DNA of 64,000 nucleotides from Arthrobacter sp. YD4 (GTDB lineage: Bacteria > Actinomycetota > Actinomycetes > Actinomycetales > Micrococcaceae): assembly GCF_030410515.1 (NCBI RefSeq), contig NZ_JAUHHD010000002.1, positions 599,419 through 663,418 on the forward strand, given 5' to 3'. Position numbers and translations under genes: made by a program. Positions within the stretch are counted from its first letter, which is position 1. Each line of letters begins with the position of its first letter. Below are positions 47,066 to 56,921 of the stretch, piece by piece. Under the pieces are notes generated by a model that saw only the letters and a program-made list of their open reading frames with translations, made no database searches and was not told the origin of the DNA.

Positions 47066-48040
47066 ATGGACATCTTTGGAGCAATTCTGGCCCCGTTCAA
47101 GTGGCTGGTATCGGCCATCATGATCGGCTTCCACGACGGACTGAGCTTCATTGGCCTGCCTGCAGCCAACGGCTGGACCTGGACCCTGTCCATCATCGGC
47201 CTGGTGCTGGTCATCCGCGCCGCGCTGATCCCCGTCTTCGTCAAGCAGATCAAGGCCCAGCGCGGCATGCAGCTGCTGCAGCCGGACCTGAAGAAGCTCC
47301 AGGACAAGTACAAGGGCAAGACCGACCAGCTTTCCCGCCAGGCCATGGCGCAGGAACAGATGGCGATGTACAAGAAGCACGGAACCAACCCGTTCTCCGC
47401 GTGCCTCCCCATGCTGATCCAGATGCCATTCTTCTTCGCCCTCTTCCAGGTCCTCTCCGGCATCAGCTCCGCCAAGGCCGGTGGCACCGGCATCGGCGCG
47501 ATGAACATCGATCAGGTCCGGCAGTTCGACGAATCCAGCATCTTCGGTGCTCCGCTGTCGGCCTCGCTGCTCCATGGCGGCGGCGGAAACCAGACCGCCG
47601 TCTGGATCCTCTCGATCGTCATGATTCTGGCGATGACCGCCTCGCAGTTCATCACGCAGAAGCAGATCATGGCCAAGAACATGTCTGAAGACGCGATGGC
47701 CAGCCCCTTCATGCGGCAGCAGAAGATGATGCTCTACATCCTGCCGCTGGTCTTCGGCGTCGGCGGCATCAACTTCCCCATCGGTGTCCTCATCTACTGG
47801 ACCACCACCAACCTGTGGACCATGGGCCAGCAGTTCTTCGTGATCCGTCGCATGCCCACCCCCGGTTCCCCCGCCGCCAAGGCCCTGGCCGAGCGCCGTG
47901 CCGCCAAGGGCCTGCCCAACCTGCCCCTGCTGGGTGCGAAGAAGGCCGACGCCGAGGCAGAGGCGGAAGCCGCTGCCAGCGCCGCCGTCGCCAAGAGCCA
48001 GCGCGTCCAGCCCCAGCGCAAGAACAGGAAGAGGAAGTAA
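47066..48040 (+). CDS. yidC: Membrane protein insertase YidC
   Basis: A 324-aa insertase with about five helices. The hydrophobic core has TWTLSIIGLVLVIRAALIPVF, then the cytoplasmic coiled loop KAQRGMQLLQPDLKKLQDKY, and ACLPMLIQMPFFFALFQVL. The conserved groove Arg is in VIRAALIP. The C-terminal cytoplasmic tail is basic (KKADAEAEAEAAAS to QPQRKNRKRK). ATG 47066 follows GAAGAGGAATAACGT. Its stop overlaps the jag start (TAATG). Confidence 0.96.
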   Translation: MDIFGAILAPFKWLVSAIMIGFHDGLSFIGLPAANGWTWTLSIIGLVLVIRAALIPVFVKQIKAQRGMQLLQPDLKKLQDKYKGKTDQLSRQAMAQEQMAMYKKHGTNPFSACLPMLIQMPFFFALFQVLSGISSAKAGGTGIGAMNIDQVRQFDESSIFGAPLSASLLHGGGGNQTAVWILSIVMILAMTASQFITQKQIMAKNMSEDAMASPFMRQQKMMLYILPLVFGVGGINFPIGVLIYWTTTNLWTMGQQFFVIRRMPTPGSPAAKALAERRAAKGLPNLPLLGAKKADAEAEAEAAASAAVAKSQRVQPQRKNRKRK

Positions 48041-48654
48041 TGCCTGCCGAGAGCACCGACCACGCCATTGCCGCCGAGCCGCTGTCCCAGGAAGACGTCC
48101 GCGACGAGGCCGCGCCCAGCAACGATGCTGAAGCCCCGGAAGCCACGGATACCGAAGCCGGCCAGCCCGCGGGCAAGAGCAACACCGCCAGCCGCTTGGA
48201 GGAGGAAGGCGACGTCGCCGCCGACTACCTCGAGGAACTCCTGGACATCGCGGATATCGACGGTGACATCGACATCGAGGTGCGCAACGGCCGGACCTAC
48301 ATCTCGATCGTGGCCGAGGAGGACAACTCCGGCTTGGAGAACCTCGTGGGCCGCGACGGTGAGGTGCTGGAGGCCCTGCAAGAACTGACCCGTCTGGCCG
48401 TCCTCGCCGCCACGGAGAACCGCTCCCGGCTGGTCCTGGACATCAACGGGTACCGCACGGACCGTGCCGGCGACCTGCAGCAGATTGCCGAGGATGCCAT
48501 CGCTTCGGTCAAGGAGAGCGGTGGTCCGGTGGCGCTGAAGCCGATGAGCGCTTACGAGCGCAAAATCGTGCATGACGCCGTCGCGGACCTAGGCTTCGTC
48601 AGCGAGTCCGAGGGCGAGGGTGCCCAGCGGCACATCGTTGTCTCCGCAGAGTGA
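48040..48654 (+). CDS. jag: KH-R3H RNA-binding protein (Jag/KhpB)
   Basis: A 204-aa single-stranded nucleic acid-binding protein. An acidic N-terminal ~55 residues precede the KH domain (YLEELLDIADIDGDIDIEV, NLVGRDGEVLEALQELTRLA) and the R3H domain (KPMSAYERKIVHDAVADLGFV, with SESEGEGAQRHIVV). Start ATG 48040 overlaps the yidC stop, and its stop overlaps rsmG (GTGA). The homologue in Gram-positives pairs with KhpA in RNA-mediated control of division and envelope genes. Confidence 0.93.
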   Translation: MPAESTDHAIAAEPLSQEDVRDEAAPSNDAEAPEATDTEAGQPAGKSNTASRLEEEGDVAADYLEELLDIADIDGDIDIEVRNGRTYISIVAEEDNSGLENLVGRDGEVLEALQELTRLAVLAATENRSRLVLDINGYRTDRAGDLQQIAEDAIASVKESGGPVALKPMSAYERKIVHDAVADLGFVSESEGEGAQRHIVVSAE

Positions 48655-49322
48655 CTCCGCAGAGCAGCATGATGGTGGAGATTACCGCGGCCGAACTCAA
48701 GGCCGCCGAAGCGATTTTTGGTGACCGGCTGGACCTGGCCCGGCGCTATGTGGAGCACCTCGCCACGTCCGGTACCGAACGCGGCCTGATCGGCCCGCGT
48801 GAGGTGCCCCGACTGTGGAGCCGGCACGTGCTGAACTGTGCCGTGATCGAACGTGAGATTGCGCCCGGCAAACACGTGGCCGACGTCGGCAGCGGAGCCG
48901 GGCTCCCGGGGCTATGCCTGGCCATCGCCCGTCCGGACCTTGAACTGACACTCATCGAGCCGCTGGAGCGGCGCGTGATCTGGTTGCAGGAAGTGGTCGA
49001 TGACCTCGGTCTGGACAACGTCACGGTGATGCGCACCCGTGCCGAGCTGGCCGTGGGACAGGTCGACGCCGACGTGGTCACCGCGCGCGCGGTATCCGCC
49101 CTGACCAACTTGGCCGGGCTTACTATCCCGCTGCTCCAGGGCAAGGGTGAAGTCGTGGCCATCAAGGGCCGCAGCGCCGGTGAAGAGATCGAAAAAGCCG
49201 CAAAGACCATCCGCAAACTGGGGGGCGTGGACACGTCCGTCGTGGTTGTCGGGGAGGATCTCCTTGAGGAGCCCACCACCGTGGTCCGCATCGTAGTGAA
49301 TAAGCCCCTAAAGAAGGCGTAG
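48651..49322 (+). CDS. rsmG: 16S rRNA (guanine-N7) methyltransferase RsmG
   Basis: A 223-aa SAM-dependent methyltransferase of 16S rRNA G527. SAM-binding motif: VADVGSGAGLPGLCLAIARPDLELTLIEP. Also RLWSRHVLNCAVIE, and VVTARAVSALTNLAGL. Start GTG 48651 overlaps jag; an in-frame ATG pair lies 7-8 codons downstream. Loss of this gene gives low-level streptomycin resistance in other species. No defects are seen. Confidence 0.95.
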   Translation: MTPQSSMMVEITAAELKAAEAIFGDRLDLARRYVEHLATSGTERGLIGPREVPRLWSRHVLNCAVIEREIAPGKHVADVGSGAGLPGLCLAIARPDLELTLIEPLERRVIWLQEVVDDLGLDNVTVMRTRAELAVGQVDADVVTARAVSALTNLAGLTIPLLQGKGEVVAIKGRSAGEEIEKAAKTIRKLGGVDTSVVVVGEDLLEEPTTVVRIVVNKPLKKA

Positions 49323-49407
49323 CGTCCGCCCGGCGCCCGCTGTGTTGAGGGGTAAGAGGTTAGGCTAGTTAGCGGCAGTCAACGCCGAGCGAGAGTGAGA
49401 GTGTCAA

Positions 49408-50475
49408 GTGAGCAGTAGCGAAGCCTCCGCGCAACGGATTCCGCCGTTTGTGTCCCTGGGGTCTGCACGATCGTTCATGGCGCCTTCTGCCTCTCATTCC
49501 TCCGCCATAAGCAAACCTTCTTTGGTTGCAAGCAGCTCATCTTCCTCGTCGGTTTCACGTGAAACCTCGGCGATGTCTACCGGCAATGTACTGGATTCGA
49601 TTGATGACTCCAGCCCGATTGCACGGGAACTCGCCCACGAAAACAAACGCCGGGAGCGCCTCCTGGGCCGGCAGCTGCCAAAGCCGGAGAAGACCCGTAT
49701 CTTCACCGTGTCCAACCAGAAGGGCGGCGTCGGCAAGACCACCACCACGGTGAACATCGCCGCAGCGCTGGCCGCGGCCGGGCTCAACGTGCTGGTCATC
49801 GACATCGACCCGCAGGGCAACGCCTCCACCGCCCTTGGCATCGAACACCATGCCGATGTCGACAGCATCTACGACGTGCTTATCAACGATGTTCCGTTGC
49901 AGGACGTTGTCGCACCGTGCCCGGACATCGCCAAGCTGATCTGTGCACCGGCCACCATCCACCTGGCTGGAGCCGAGATCGAGCTCGTCAGCCTGGTGGC
50001 ACGGGAGCAGCGGCTCCGCCGGGCGATCGACGTCTACGCCAAGGAACGCGCCAAGAACGGCGAGGAGCGGCTGGACTACATCTTCATTGACTGCCCGCCG
50101 AGCCTTGGTCTCCTGACGGTCAATGCTTTCTGCGCCGCCAGTGAAGTCCTCATTCCCATCCAGTGCGAGTACTACGCATTGGAAGGTCTGAGCCAGCTGC
50201 TGAAGAACATTGAGATGATCCAGAAGCACCTCAATGCCGACCTGGTGGTCTCGACCATTCTGCTGACCATGTATGACGGCCGTACCAACCTCGCCGCCCA
50301 AGTGGCCGCGGAGGTTCGTGAGCACTTCCCCGAGAAGGTTCTGAGTGCCGTGGTTCCCCGCTCCGTGCGCATTTCGGAGGCACCCAGTTACCAGCAGACG
50401 GTCATGACCTATGATCCGTCGTCCAGCGGCGCGCTGTCCTACTTGGAAGCCGCCGCTGAAATCGCCGAACGTTAG
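49408..50475 (+). CDS. parA: Chromosome partitioning ATPase ParA
   Basis: A 355-aa Walker-type ATPase that moves ParB-parS complexes. Walker A: VSNQKGGVGKTTTTVNIAA (~residues 101-119). Walker A': DIDPQGNASTALGI. Switch: FIDCPPSLGLLTVNAF. The Ser-rich N-terminus (about 90 residues) encodes a parS site as VSRETS. M. tuberculosis ParA has the same NVSRETS. The start is uncertain: GTG 49408 or ATG 49573 (MSTGNVLDSI). The latter would leave parS in the leader. Confidence 0.95.
   Translation: MSSSEASAQRIPPFVSLGSARSFMAPSASHSSAISKPSLVASSSSSSSVSRETSAMSTGNVLDSIDDSSPIARELAHENKRRERLLGRQLPKPEKTRIFTVSNQKGGVGKTTTTVNIAAALAAAGLNVLVIDIDPQGNASTALGIEHHADVDSIYDVLINDVPLQDVVAPCPDIAKLICAPATIHLAGAEIELVSLVAREQRLRRAIDVYAKERAKNGEERLDYIFIDCPPSLGLLTVNAFCAASEVLIPIQCEYYALEGLSQLLKNIEMIQKHLNADLVVSTILLTMYDGRTNLAAQVAAEVREHFPEKVLSAVVPRSVRISEAPSYQQTVMTYDPSSSGALSYLEAAAEIAER
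49551..49566. other. parS: parS site inside parA
   Basis: GGTTTCACGTGAAACC, an exact palindrome with the full 14-bp parS core (GTTTCACGTGAAAC). Confidence 0.95.
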
Positions 50476-50543
50476 AATCTTCTCAACAATTGCACTAGCC
50501 AGAGCCGGAGCATGCCGCGCTCTTCCAATGGAGGGATTTATCC

Positions 50544-51812
50544 ATGAGCGATAAGCGACGCGGCCTGGGCCGCGGACTTGGCGCACTGATTCCAAGTTCC
50601 GCCTCGGCTAACGCCTCCGGAAACGGTGCGGCCCCGTCCCGGCCCGTGGATCTGTTCTTCCCGCCGGCCAGCAAGCGCTCCGGCGAGGCGCCGGCTGTCG
50701 AGGAAGCCCCGGTAGAGGCAACCCCTGATGCTGCTGCCCCCGAGTCTGCTGCGTCCACATCTGCTGGGCCGGAGGAGACGACGACGTCCCGACCGGCTCC
50801 GTCGGATACGACCGCCAAGGCACCTGCCCGGAAGTCTGCTGCCGCGGCGAAGGGTAAGTCGGCCGCCTCGGCTGGTCCGGACACGTCCGGACGGAATCGT
50901 GCGGCCGCATCGAAGGTGGCGGCCGAGGCCCCTGCGCTTGAAGAGTCTGAGCCCGAGCTTCCGGCTGCCGATAACGGCGTGGACCTGGTTGCGGTCCCCG
51001 GGGTCCGCTTCGCTGAAATTCCGGTCGGCGACATCCACCCCAACCGTAAACAGCCCCGCTCGGTCTTCGATGAGGACGACATGGCGGAGCTCGTTCACTC
51101 CGTTCGCGAAATCGGAGTCCTCCAGCCAATTGTCGTCCGGACTTCAACCGAAGAAGGTGGAGAAACCTACGAGCTGGTCATGGGTGAACGCCGGTGGAGG
51201 GCAGTACAGGCCGCCGGCCTGGAAACCATCCCCGCAATCGTCCGTGACACCACCGATGATGACCTCCTTCGGGACGCACTGCTTGAAAACCTTCACCGCA
51301 GCCAGCTCAACCCGCTGGAAGAGGCCGCCGCATACCAGCAGCTGCTGGAAGACTTCGGTACCACTCACGAGCAGTTGGCGGACCGCATCGGCCGGTCCCG
51401 TCCGCAGGTGTCCAACACCCTGCGTCTGCTGAAGCTCCCGCCGTTGGTGCAGCGCCGTGTTGGAGCCGGTGTGCTGTCGGCCGGGCATGCCCGCGCCCTG
51501 CTGGCACTTCCGGACGCCGCCGCGATGGAACGGCTGGCCCAGAAGATTGTTGCCGAGGGCATGTCTGTCCGGGCCACTGAGGAGGCCGTCACTCTCTACC
51601 AGAGCCCCGCTGCCCCGGCCAAGAACAACATCCCCCGCCCCGGTGCACGGCACGAGCGCTTGGACTACCTGGCATCGTCGCTCTCGGACCGTCTGGACAC
51701 CAACGTGAAGATCTCCCTCGGTGCGCGCAAGGGACGCGTCAGTATCGAGTTCGCCAGCGTGGAAGACCTGAACCGCATCATGGATGTTCTGACACCGGGT
51801 AATCCGACCTAG
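50544..51812 (+). CDS. parB: Chromosome partitioning protein ParB (CTPase)
   Basis: A 422-aa parS-binding clamp protein. After an Ala/Pro-rich N-terminal ~140 residues ([15 protein letters not shown] start) comes the CTP-binding ParB/Srx fold: [17 protein letters not shown], the GERRWRA motif, and [21 protein letters not shown]. Helix-turn-helix: [25 protein letters not shown]. The C-terminal dimerisation domain follows ([21 protein letters not shown]). ATG 50544 lies 68 nt after parA. A terminator and then a long parS-rich region follow. Longer N-terminal linker than in Bacillus. Confidence 0.96.
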   Translation: MSDKRRGLGRGLGALIPSSASANASGNGAAPSRPVDLFFPPASKRSGEAPAVEEAPVEATPDAAAPESAASTSAGPEETTTSRPAPSDTTAKAPARKSAAAAKGKSAASAGPDTSGRNRAAASKVAAEAPALEESEPELPAADNGVDLVAVPGVRFAEIPVGDIHPNRKQPRSVFDEDDMAELVHSVREIGVLQPIVVRTSTEEGGETYELVMGERRWRAVQAAGLETIPAIVRDTTDDDLLRDALLENLHRSQLNPLEEAAAYQQLLEDFGTTHEQLADRIGRSRPQVSNTLRLLKLPPLVQRRVGAGVLSAGHARALLALPDAAAMERLAQKIVAEGMSVRATEEAVTLYQSPAAPAKNNIPRPGARHERLDYLASSLSDRLDTNVKISLGARKGRVSIEFASVEDLNRIMDVLTPGNPT

Positions 51813-51831
51813 AGTTTATATTCATCTTTGG

Positions 51832-51866
51832 GAGGGTCCGTTTCGTGTGAAACGGGCCCTCTTTTG
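51832..51866 (+). terminator. parB terminator with parS-like hairpin
   Basis: Stem GAGGGTCCGTTTC, loop GTGT, GAAACGGGCCCTC, pairing over 13 bp with one G-T wobble, then TTTTGT. The stem top GTTTC-GTGT-GAAAC (51840-51853) resembles parS with two changes in the centre. Confidence 0.88.
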
Positions 51867-52787
51867 TGCGTCCATCGCCGGCTGGGTGGTCTGCGTGTTC
51901 GTGGCTATGGGTGGTGATGACGTCCACGCTGGGTGCGAATCCCCCATTAGTATCCACCAGTGTCACCGGTGTTGAAGGTACGAGCCTGGTGGCGTCAACG
52001 GCATGTCGGTTGGCTTACCCAGTTCAAGAAATCCTACGTACCGGCCTGCGCGCACGCAGTAGCTTGCGTGATCCTGGTTTTCCTACCGGGTTGGGTCGAT
52101 GAGACCACCCAAACCGAGGCTCTTTTGTGGGCGTGCGGCGGCGCGGTGTGGTGCTTGGCGCACGGCCGAGGGGCCTGGGAGTCTGGGTGCGCCCCGTCGG
52201 CTGCGTGCCGGGCCCGGGAGTCCATGTCCTGACGTTAGACCGGATTGCGGGTTCACCGGATGATGACGACCATAGAGGGCTGCTTAGATCCGCCGGATGT
52301 CGCTTTCTAGCCTCATTCGAGCTGGACGTGCGCGGTGGACGCCTTCCTGCTTCTGCAGCGCTGTACGGTGCCTTCTAAGCCTGCCCTGGGGCGCATTGAG
52401 TTTCCCTGCCGACTGTGGTTCTCCGGACGCATTCGAGGCGGTTACAGTCCACCTTTGGCTCCAGCAACCCCCTATTCGTCGGTTTGGCCAGGCCAAAACC
52501 TCGTTGGGCGGGCTCGGTAGGTCTCCTCTCGTGCCACTAGGTTTGAACTTGTTGTGGGGCGAGGTGTGCGTAGGGATTGCTTGAGGCGAGGCGCAGTTGG
52601 GTGATTGGTCGCTATTCGCGCTCGGTAGTCTGCGGCGGATTTGCTGTTGTTGTTCGGGTGCTCATCCCCTGTCGGGGGCGCCTAGGCGTTCTGATGTTAG
52701 GGGGCCTTAGCGGCGATCAAGAGATACTGAGGGATCAACCAAGGCAGCCTTCGGCTTGCCTCCATTTGGGGCTGCTGTTTTCGATGC

Positions 52788-52803
52788 TGTTTCACGTGAA
52801 ACA
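52788..52803. other. parS: parS site
   Basis: TGTTTCACGTGAAACA, exact consensus. Confidence 0.96.
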
Positions 52804-53072
52804 AGGTCCCCGCCCATGAGCCTGATGAGTGGATTGATGCTTAATGGGCCAGGTTCCGAGACGTCGGCGTACATATTGCGATGTAGGTCCTCCCTCAGAG
52901 TTCCGAAAGGTCTGCAGGCGCGATGTGCTGTGGCCTCCTTGGACAGGTCGATCCACATCTCTGCGTTCCGCAGACAACGTCGCAGTTCCGCGAAGGATAG
53001 GTCTCGACTACAAGCGCGAAGACCGTGGATGAAAGGCCTGGAGCCTACAAATCAATCATGGATCTGTGTACA

Positions 53073-53088
53073 TGTTTCACGTGAAACG
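53073..53088. other. parS: parS site
   Basis: TGTTTCACGTGAAACG, exact 14-bp core, last base differs. Confidence 0.93.
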
Positions 53089-53831
53089 GTTTGCGTCGGC
53101 TCGATGCTACTGTCCTAGAATCCAGGTCCTAGGCATCCGTCCCGACGGGAGGCTGAGGTGCTGTCCGGGCGGGGAGGCTGGGCCGCCTACTGACGGTCTC
53201 CCGGGATAGCCACGGCGCTACCTTTAGTACTAGGGCGACCTGGCTTCAGACTTGGGTCTGCAGGGCGCTCAAGGAGGTGTGCGAGCTCCTGGGCTCGTCG
53301 ACGCTCTGACGCCCAACCCTGAGTGTTGTGCGCTCCTGAACCTATGGGTGCCACCTCGAGTCTGATTAATGTACTGCGGCATCAGTGGGCTCCGGCTACT
53401 GAAGATTGCCTCAGCGACCGAGAGCGGATCGCGCAGAGCATCTTCCGACTAGCCGACTCTCGTTCCGCGCCGCACTCCCTCTGCTTGTTCTCGCCAAAGT
53501 GCTCTCGATGGGATCATCGTGCTCGGCGGGTGCATCAGTGGCTTGTACAGACTGCCCGTGGCTAGGTCGTGGCCTTTTGTTCTCATGTGCGGTACTGATC
53601 TGCGGCAAGCGCCAGGTATCGGGGTCAGCTGCCCAGTCCTGACTGGTGATGTTCGAAGAGGCGCATAGAGCAGGCAGCCTGGGACAACATGCTTGCTGGA
53701 GTCCCAAGGCTAGTTGACGGATGTCGGCTCCTAATAGGCAAGGTCTTTTCAGGGCCGCGCAATGGAGAGTCTCCCCCACGACTTCCGACTTGGGACCTCG
53801 GACCTCAGAGCTCCGAAACCGAAACCCAGAG

Positions 53832-53960
53832 TCGGATGCCGGACCACGGACGCTGGCCCCCGGACGCCGGATGCCGGCCCCCGGACACTTGCCCCGGACG
53901 CCGGACGCCGGACCACGGACACCGGACCACGGACACCGGCCCCGGGACGCCGGCCCGGGG
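53832..53960. repeat. Degenerate CGGAC-CCGG tandem repeat tract
   Basis: About a dozen imperfect 10-nt units of the type CCGGACACCGGACCACGGAC, mixed with ATGCCGGCCCC. It is strongly GC-rich inside an otherwise AT-richer non-coding region, and can fold into many alternative hairpins. Preceding bases (53785-53815) show a similar GGACCTCGGACCTC doublet. Confidence 0.8.
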
Positions 53961-54331
53961 AGAACCGAGTGCGGATCTTCGACCCAAGCACGTGGACGGC
54001 CGAGCCACACGGCGGACTCCACACCCCGGAAGCCGGCTCCCCTGCCCGCGGCGGCTGAACTCGTAACCGGGGCCGACGATATCTGGATGGGAGTTGCTCG
54101 TCAGGTTTGTAAGGCATGGCCAATATCAATACCGGCAAGACGGTGAGCAGGTAACGACGACTAACGGCGTGCCGTCGGAGGGTGGATGTCATCGATGAGT
54201 CGCCAGTGATTTCCAGAACTCGGTAGCGACCGTTTCGCGTTTGCCTGAGTGGGTTGAATCGGTACCGGCCGAGGGCGAACTTCGCAGCCATCACCACAGG
54301 TTCTGAGAGCCAATTTGCCGGTGGATATTGC

Positions 54332-54802
54332 TGTGGATAACTTTGTGGAAAGATCGGCGGACATCGTGGTCTAAATGGTCTCAGATGTGAGTACCCGAGA
54401 ATATTGCTTGGGGTGAAGTAAGCGGTGGGAGTAGCCGCGACAGCGCTTGTTTCACGTGAAACACTGCCGCCGGGCAGAGTGCGGCCGAATATCCCCAGAA
54501 CTGGCCGAAATCTCGCCACAAATGGGTTAACTTTCCGCCGGCGGCCCGGCCATCTAACAAAACAAACAATTCCGTTTCTCCACGAGACGGCCCTCTCCTC
54601 ATCTGCGAGATTGGTCCGGGCCGACCCGCCCTCAAGGGGAACTGTTGATGAGGCATCGCGAGGCTGTGGATAAGACTGTGTGCAATCTCTCGGAGGACTG
54701 TGGATATCGCTGTGGATAGCCACAGTGGATATCCACGCTTGGAGACGCCCGAGAATGGACATGGTGATTGAATGCTGGCGCCCGTGCGCGCTGATATCCA
54801 CG
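54332..54802. other. DnaA-box cluster within the parS region
   Basis: Exact TGTGGATAA at 54332-54340 and 54665-54673. One- or two-mismatch boxes: TGTGGATAT 54699-54707, TGTGGATAG 54711-54719, AGTGGATAT 54724-54732, ATATCCACG 54794-54802. GTGGATATCCAC (54725-54736) is a perfect palindrome. All are 8-10 kb from dnaA, and parS 54448-54463 lies among them. Confidence 0.7.
54448..54463. other. parS: parS site
   Basis: TGTTTCACGTGAAACA, exact consensus, inside the DnaA-box cluster. Confidence 0.96.
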
Positions 54803-56118
54803 GCTGTCACCGTTACAGCGGGGCGGCCCCAAGACTTCGCCGTAGGGTTTCGGGGCCTCTGGGCTGAGGGATTCGAGCATAGGGCTGCCGGCGCAGATGC
54901 TCCTGCACTCCCCCTGTGTCTATGGAGGGAATGGTCACTACAGTCGAGTGAGCGACGGCAATCTAGTTGCTACCGGCAATGTCGATGGCGCCTGAGATCA
55001 ATTGCCCGAACTGGCCCCTCTGCGACGCAGAGTGACCAGCAAGAGATGGTTCGGTAAGGGCCAGACGACTGGACGGCGTCCTCAGTCCGATGCGTCGCCT
55101 CAGGCAAGTTCCGTTGGGATGCGCCGGTCCTGCTGAGGTACATGGCGCTTCGGGTTAGCCACGACCAGGACGGGCTCCCCCGGAATGGCAGTCGGCCGCT
55201 CTCATGGGGGCTTGTCGTGTGTTGCTCAGGATGATCTGGCCCTGGGGACGAGTGCCTCGCGCGGGCGCCAGGCCCACACTGATGCCGCTAGCAGAACACT
55301 ACGTGCCCAACTGGCGCAGCCGACCCATAAGGGTGAGGGGCACCCAGGTTGGATGACAAGCGACCAACCTCGGCTCGGCTTGAACGGACCCATCCTGCTG
55401 TCCTCCCCAGAGAGCACTGTGGTTCCGTTCATTCCCTGAATCGAGCGCGTAGCAGGATTTTTCTCGTAGGTCCCTATGGTCAGGTGGGACGCTGTCGGGA
55501 GTCGGTTGCGCAAGGAATTCATAGACGCCATCGACCTGGGGGCTCTACAGGCTAGTTGTCGATACCAAGATGTTGGGGTCCCTCCAACACCTTTACACCG
55601 CAGCAGGGCGGGAAAGTGGAGCACGGCCGTGAATGCTCATGGCTACCGATCCCCCACCTGGGGCCATTCGCTAAGTGCGTGGGCGTACGCGTCCCTCTAA
55701 CCCAACCCCGCCGAAGCTTCTCAACTTCACCTGATCATCCCGTAACTGACGGTTACCGCCGTCGGCTTGAATACCTGATCATTTCCAGCTGACTGCCCGG
55801 TGTCATGAGGTGGACCGTCGTAGGTCGAAGCGGCCCACAACTCGCGCCTTTGAAGGTCCCTGAGCAGTATCGGGCCTGGATAGGTGGATCACCCGAAGCA
55901 AGGCTGAGGATTAGCGCTTCAGCCTGGGTAGCGTACTCCCACACTTACAATGGCCTCCCTGATCCTCCGGTTTCGGGCCGACCGTTGGATTCGCCACTGG
56001 GAGCACTGCCCTCGTATCACCCTCGTCGTCTGCTGGGAGACTCGCTCTGCCCCTCTCGCCGCCCACCCCCCTCTGGGCACAGGGATGGGTGGAGGTGGTG
56101 ACTGGGAAGGGTTGTGAG

Positions 56119-56134
56119 GGTTTCACGTGAAACA
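56119..56134. other. parS: parS site
   Basis: GGTTTCACGTGAAACA, exact 14-bp core, first base differs. Confidence 0.94.
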
Positions 56135-56277
56135 AGGCTCGGGCATGGTCTCGATGGTCATTTTCACTCCGGAACCTGATCCCCGGTACCTGCGACCGCG
56201 GTGGGGTTGCTTTGATGTCCTGCCTCCGGAGGCCTACCTCCATAGGCACACCGCTACCGGCATTGAACGTTTCACGT

Positions 56278-56293
56278 GAAACAGGTTATAGAG
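56278..56293. other. parS: parS site
   Basis: CGTTTCACGTGAAACA, exact 14-bp core, 159 nt from the previous site. Confidence 0.94.
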
Positions 56294-56777
56294 AGGGATT
56301 GGCTCGTCTCCCCGCGTAAGCGACCGCGATGCACACCCTGGCCGTGTGTGAGGAGATGGGTGGTGGTTACGGTCTTGACGCAAGAACTAGGTAGAAATGT
56401 CGGGCGCCCGAGAGCTGTTAGAGAAGAAAGTAAACCGTAATAGTTAGAAGCTGGATATTCCTGGGTTTGACTGTGGTGGCTCGGCATTTTTTAAGGTTCC
56501 TGAATCCCGGATTCACTCCGTGTGGGGCCTGACCACTTCTCTAAAGATCTGGAGCAGATGGAACCGCATCGGCACTCTCCCTGGCGGCTTTCGAACCCGA
56601 TCAAGATGCACATATTCGGTCCAGCCGTTTCGATCCAGGGCCCTCACCGCAAGGGCGGCTGAGGTGAGTCCATTCTGCGGCGAACTCACTCCGTGGGAGG
56701 CGGGACTCAGAGAATGCCGCCAAGGGTGCCACCAGCTAGTTCAGGGTGTCTCGAAAAGTACGCGAACGCACAGGTCA

Positions 56778-56793
56778 TGTTTCACGTGAAACA
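56778..56793. other. parS: parS site
   Basis: TGTTTCACGTGAAACA, exact consensus. Confidence 0.96.
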
Positions 56794-56905
56794 GTGAATG
56801 GGCACTCCAGTTCCGGCCGAGTGTTGCCTCCGAAAGGTCGCAGCAGTCTGAGTTCAGTTGCGGTGAGTCCGTTTTCATCCGCCGGAGCCCAGTGCTGCTA
56901 CTGCA

Positions 56906-56921
56906 TGTTTCACGTGAAACA
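56906..56921. other. parS: parS site
   Basis: TGTTTCACGTGAAACA, exact consensus, 128 nt from the previous site. Confidence 0.96.

Noticed and set aside
49323..49407. A separate small gene between rsmG and parA
   Set aside because: Too short, with no start/ribosome-site combination; it is the parA leader.
53100..53260. GC-rich structured stretch (GGGCGGGGAGGCTGGGCCGCC) considered as a small stable RNA such as SRP RNA
   Set aside because: The diagnostic SRP tetraloop and GGTCAGGCC-type core are not present; only unpaired partial helices were found.
53411..54810. Open frames across the GC-rich repeat in the parS region (e.g. 353 codons leftward)
   Set aside because: Content is created by the CGGAC repeats and random sequence; no domain, no codon bias and no ribosome site.
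56585..56615. TTCGAACC-like T-loop considered as part of a tRNA
   Set aside because: No acceptor, D or anticodon arm can be built around it on either strand.
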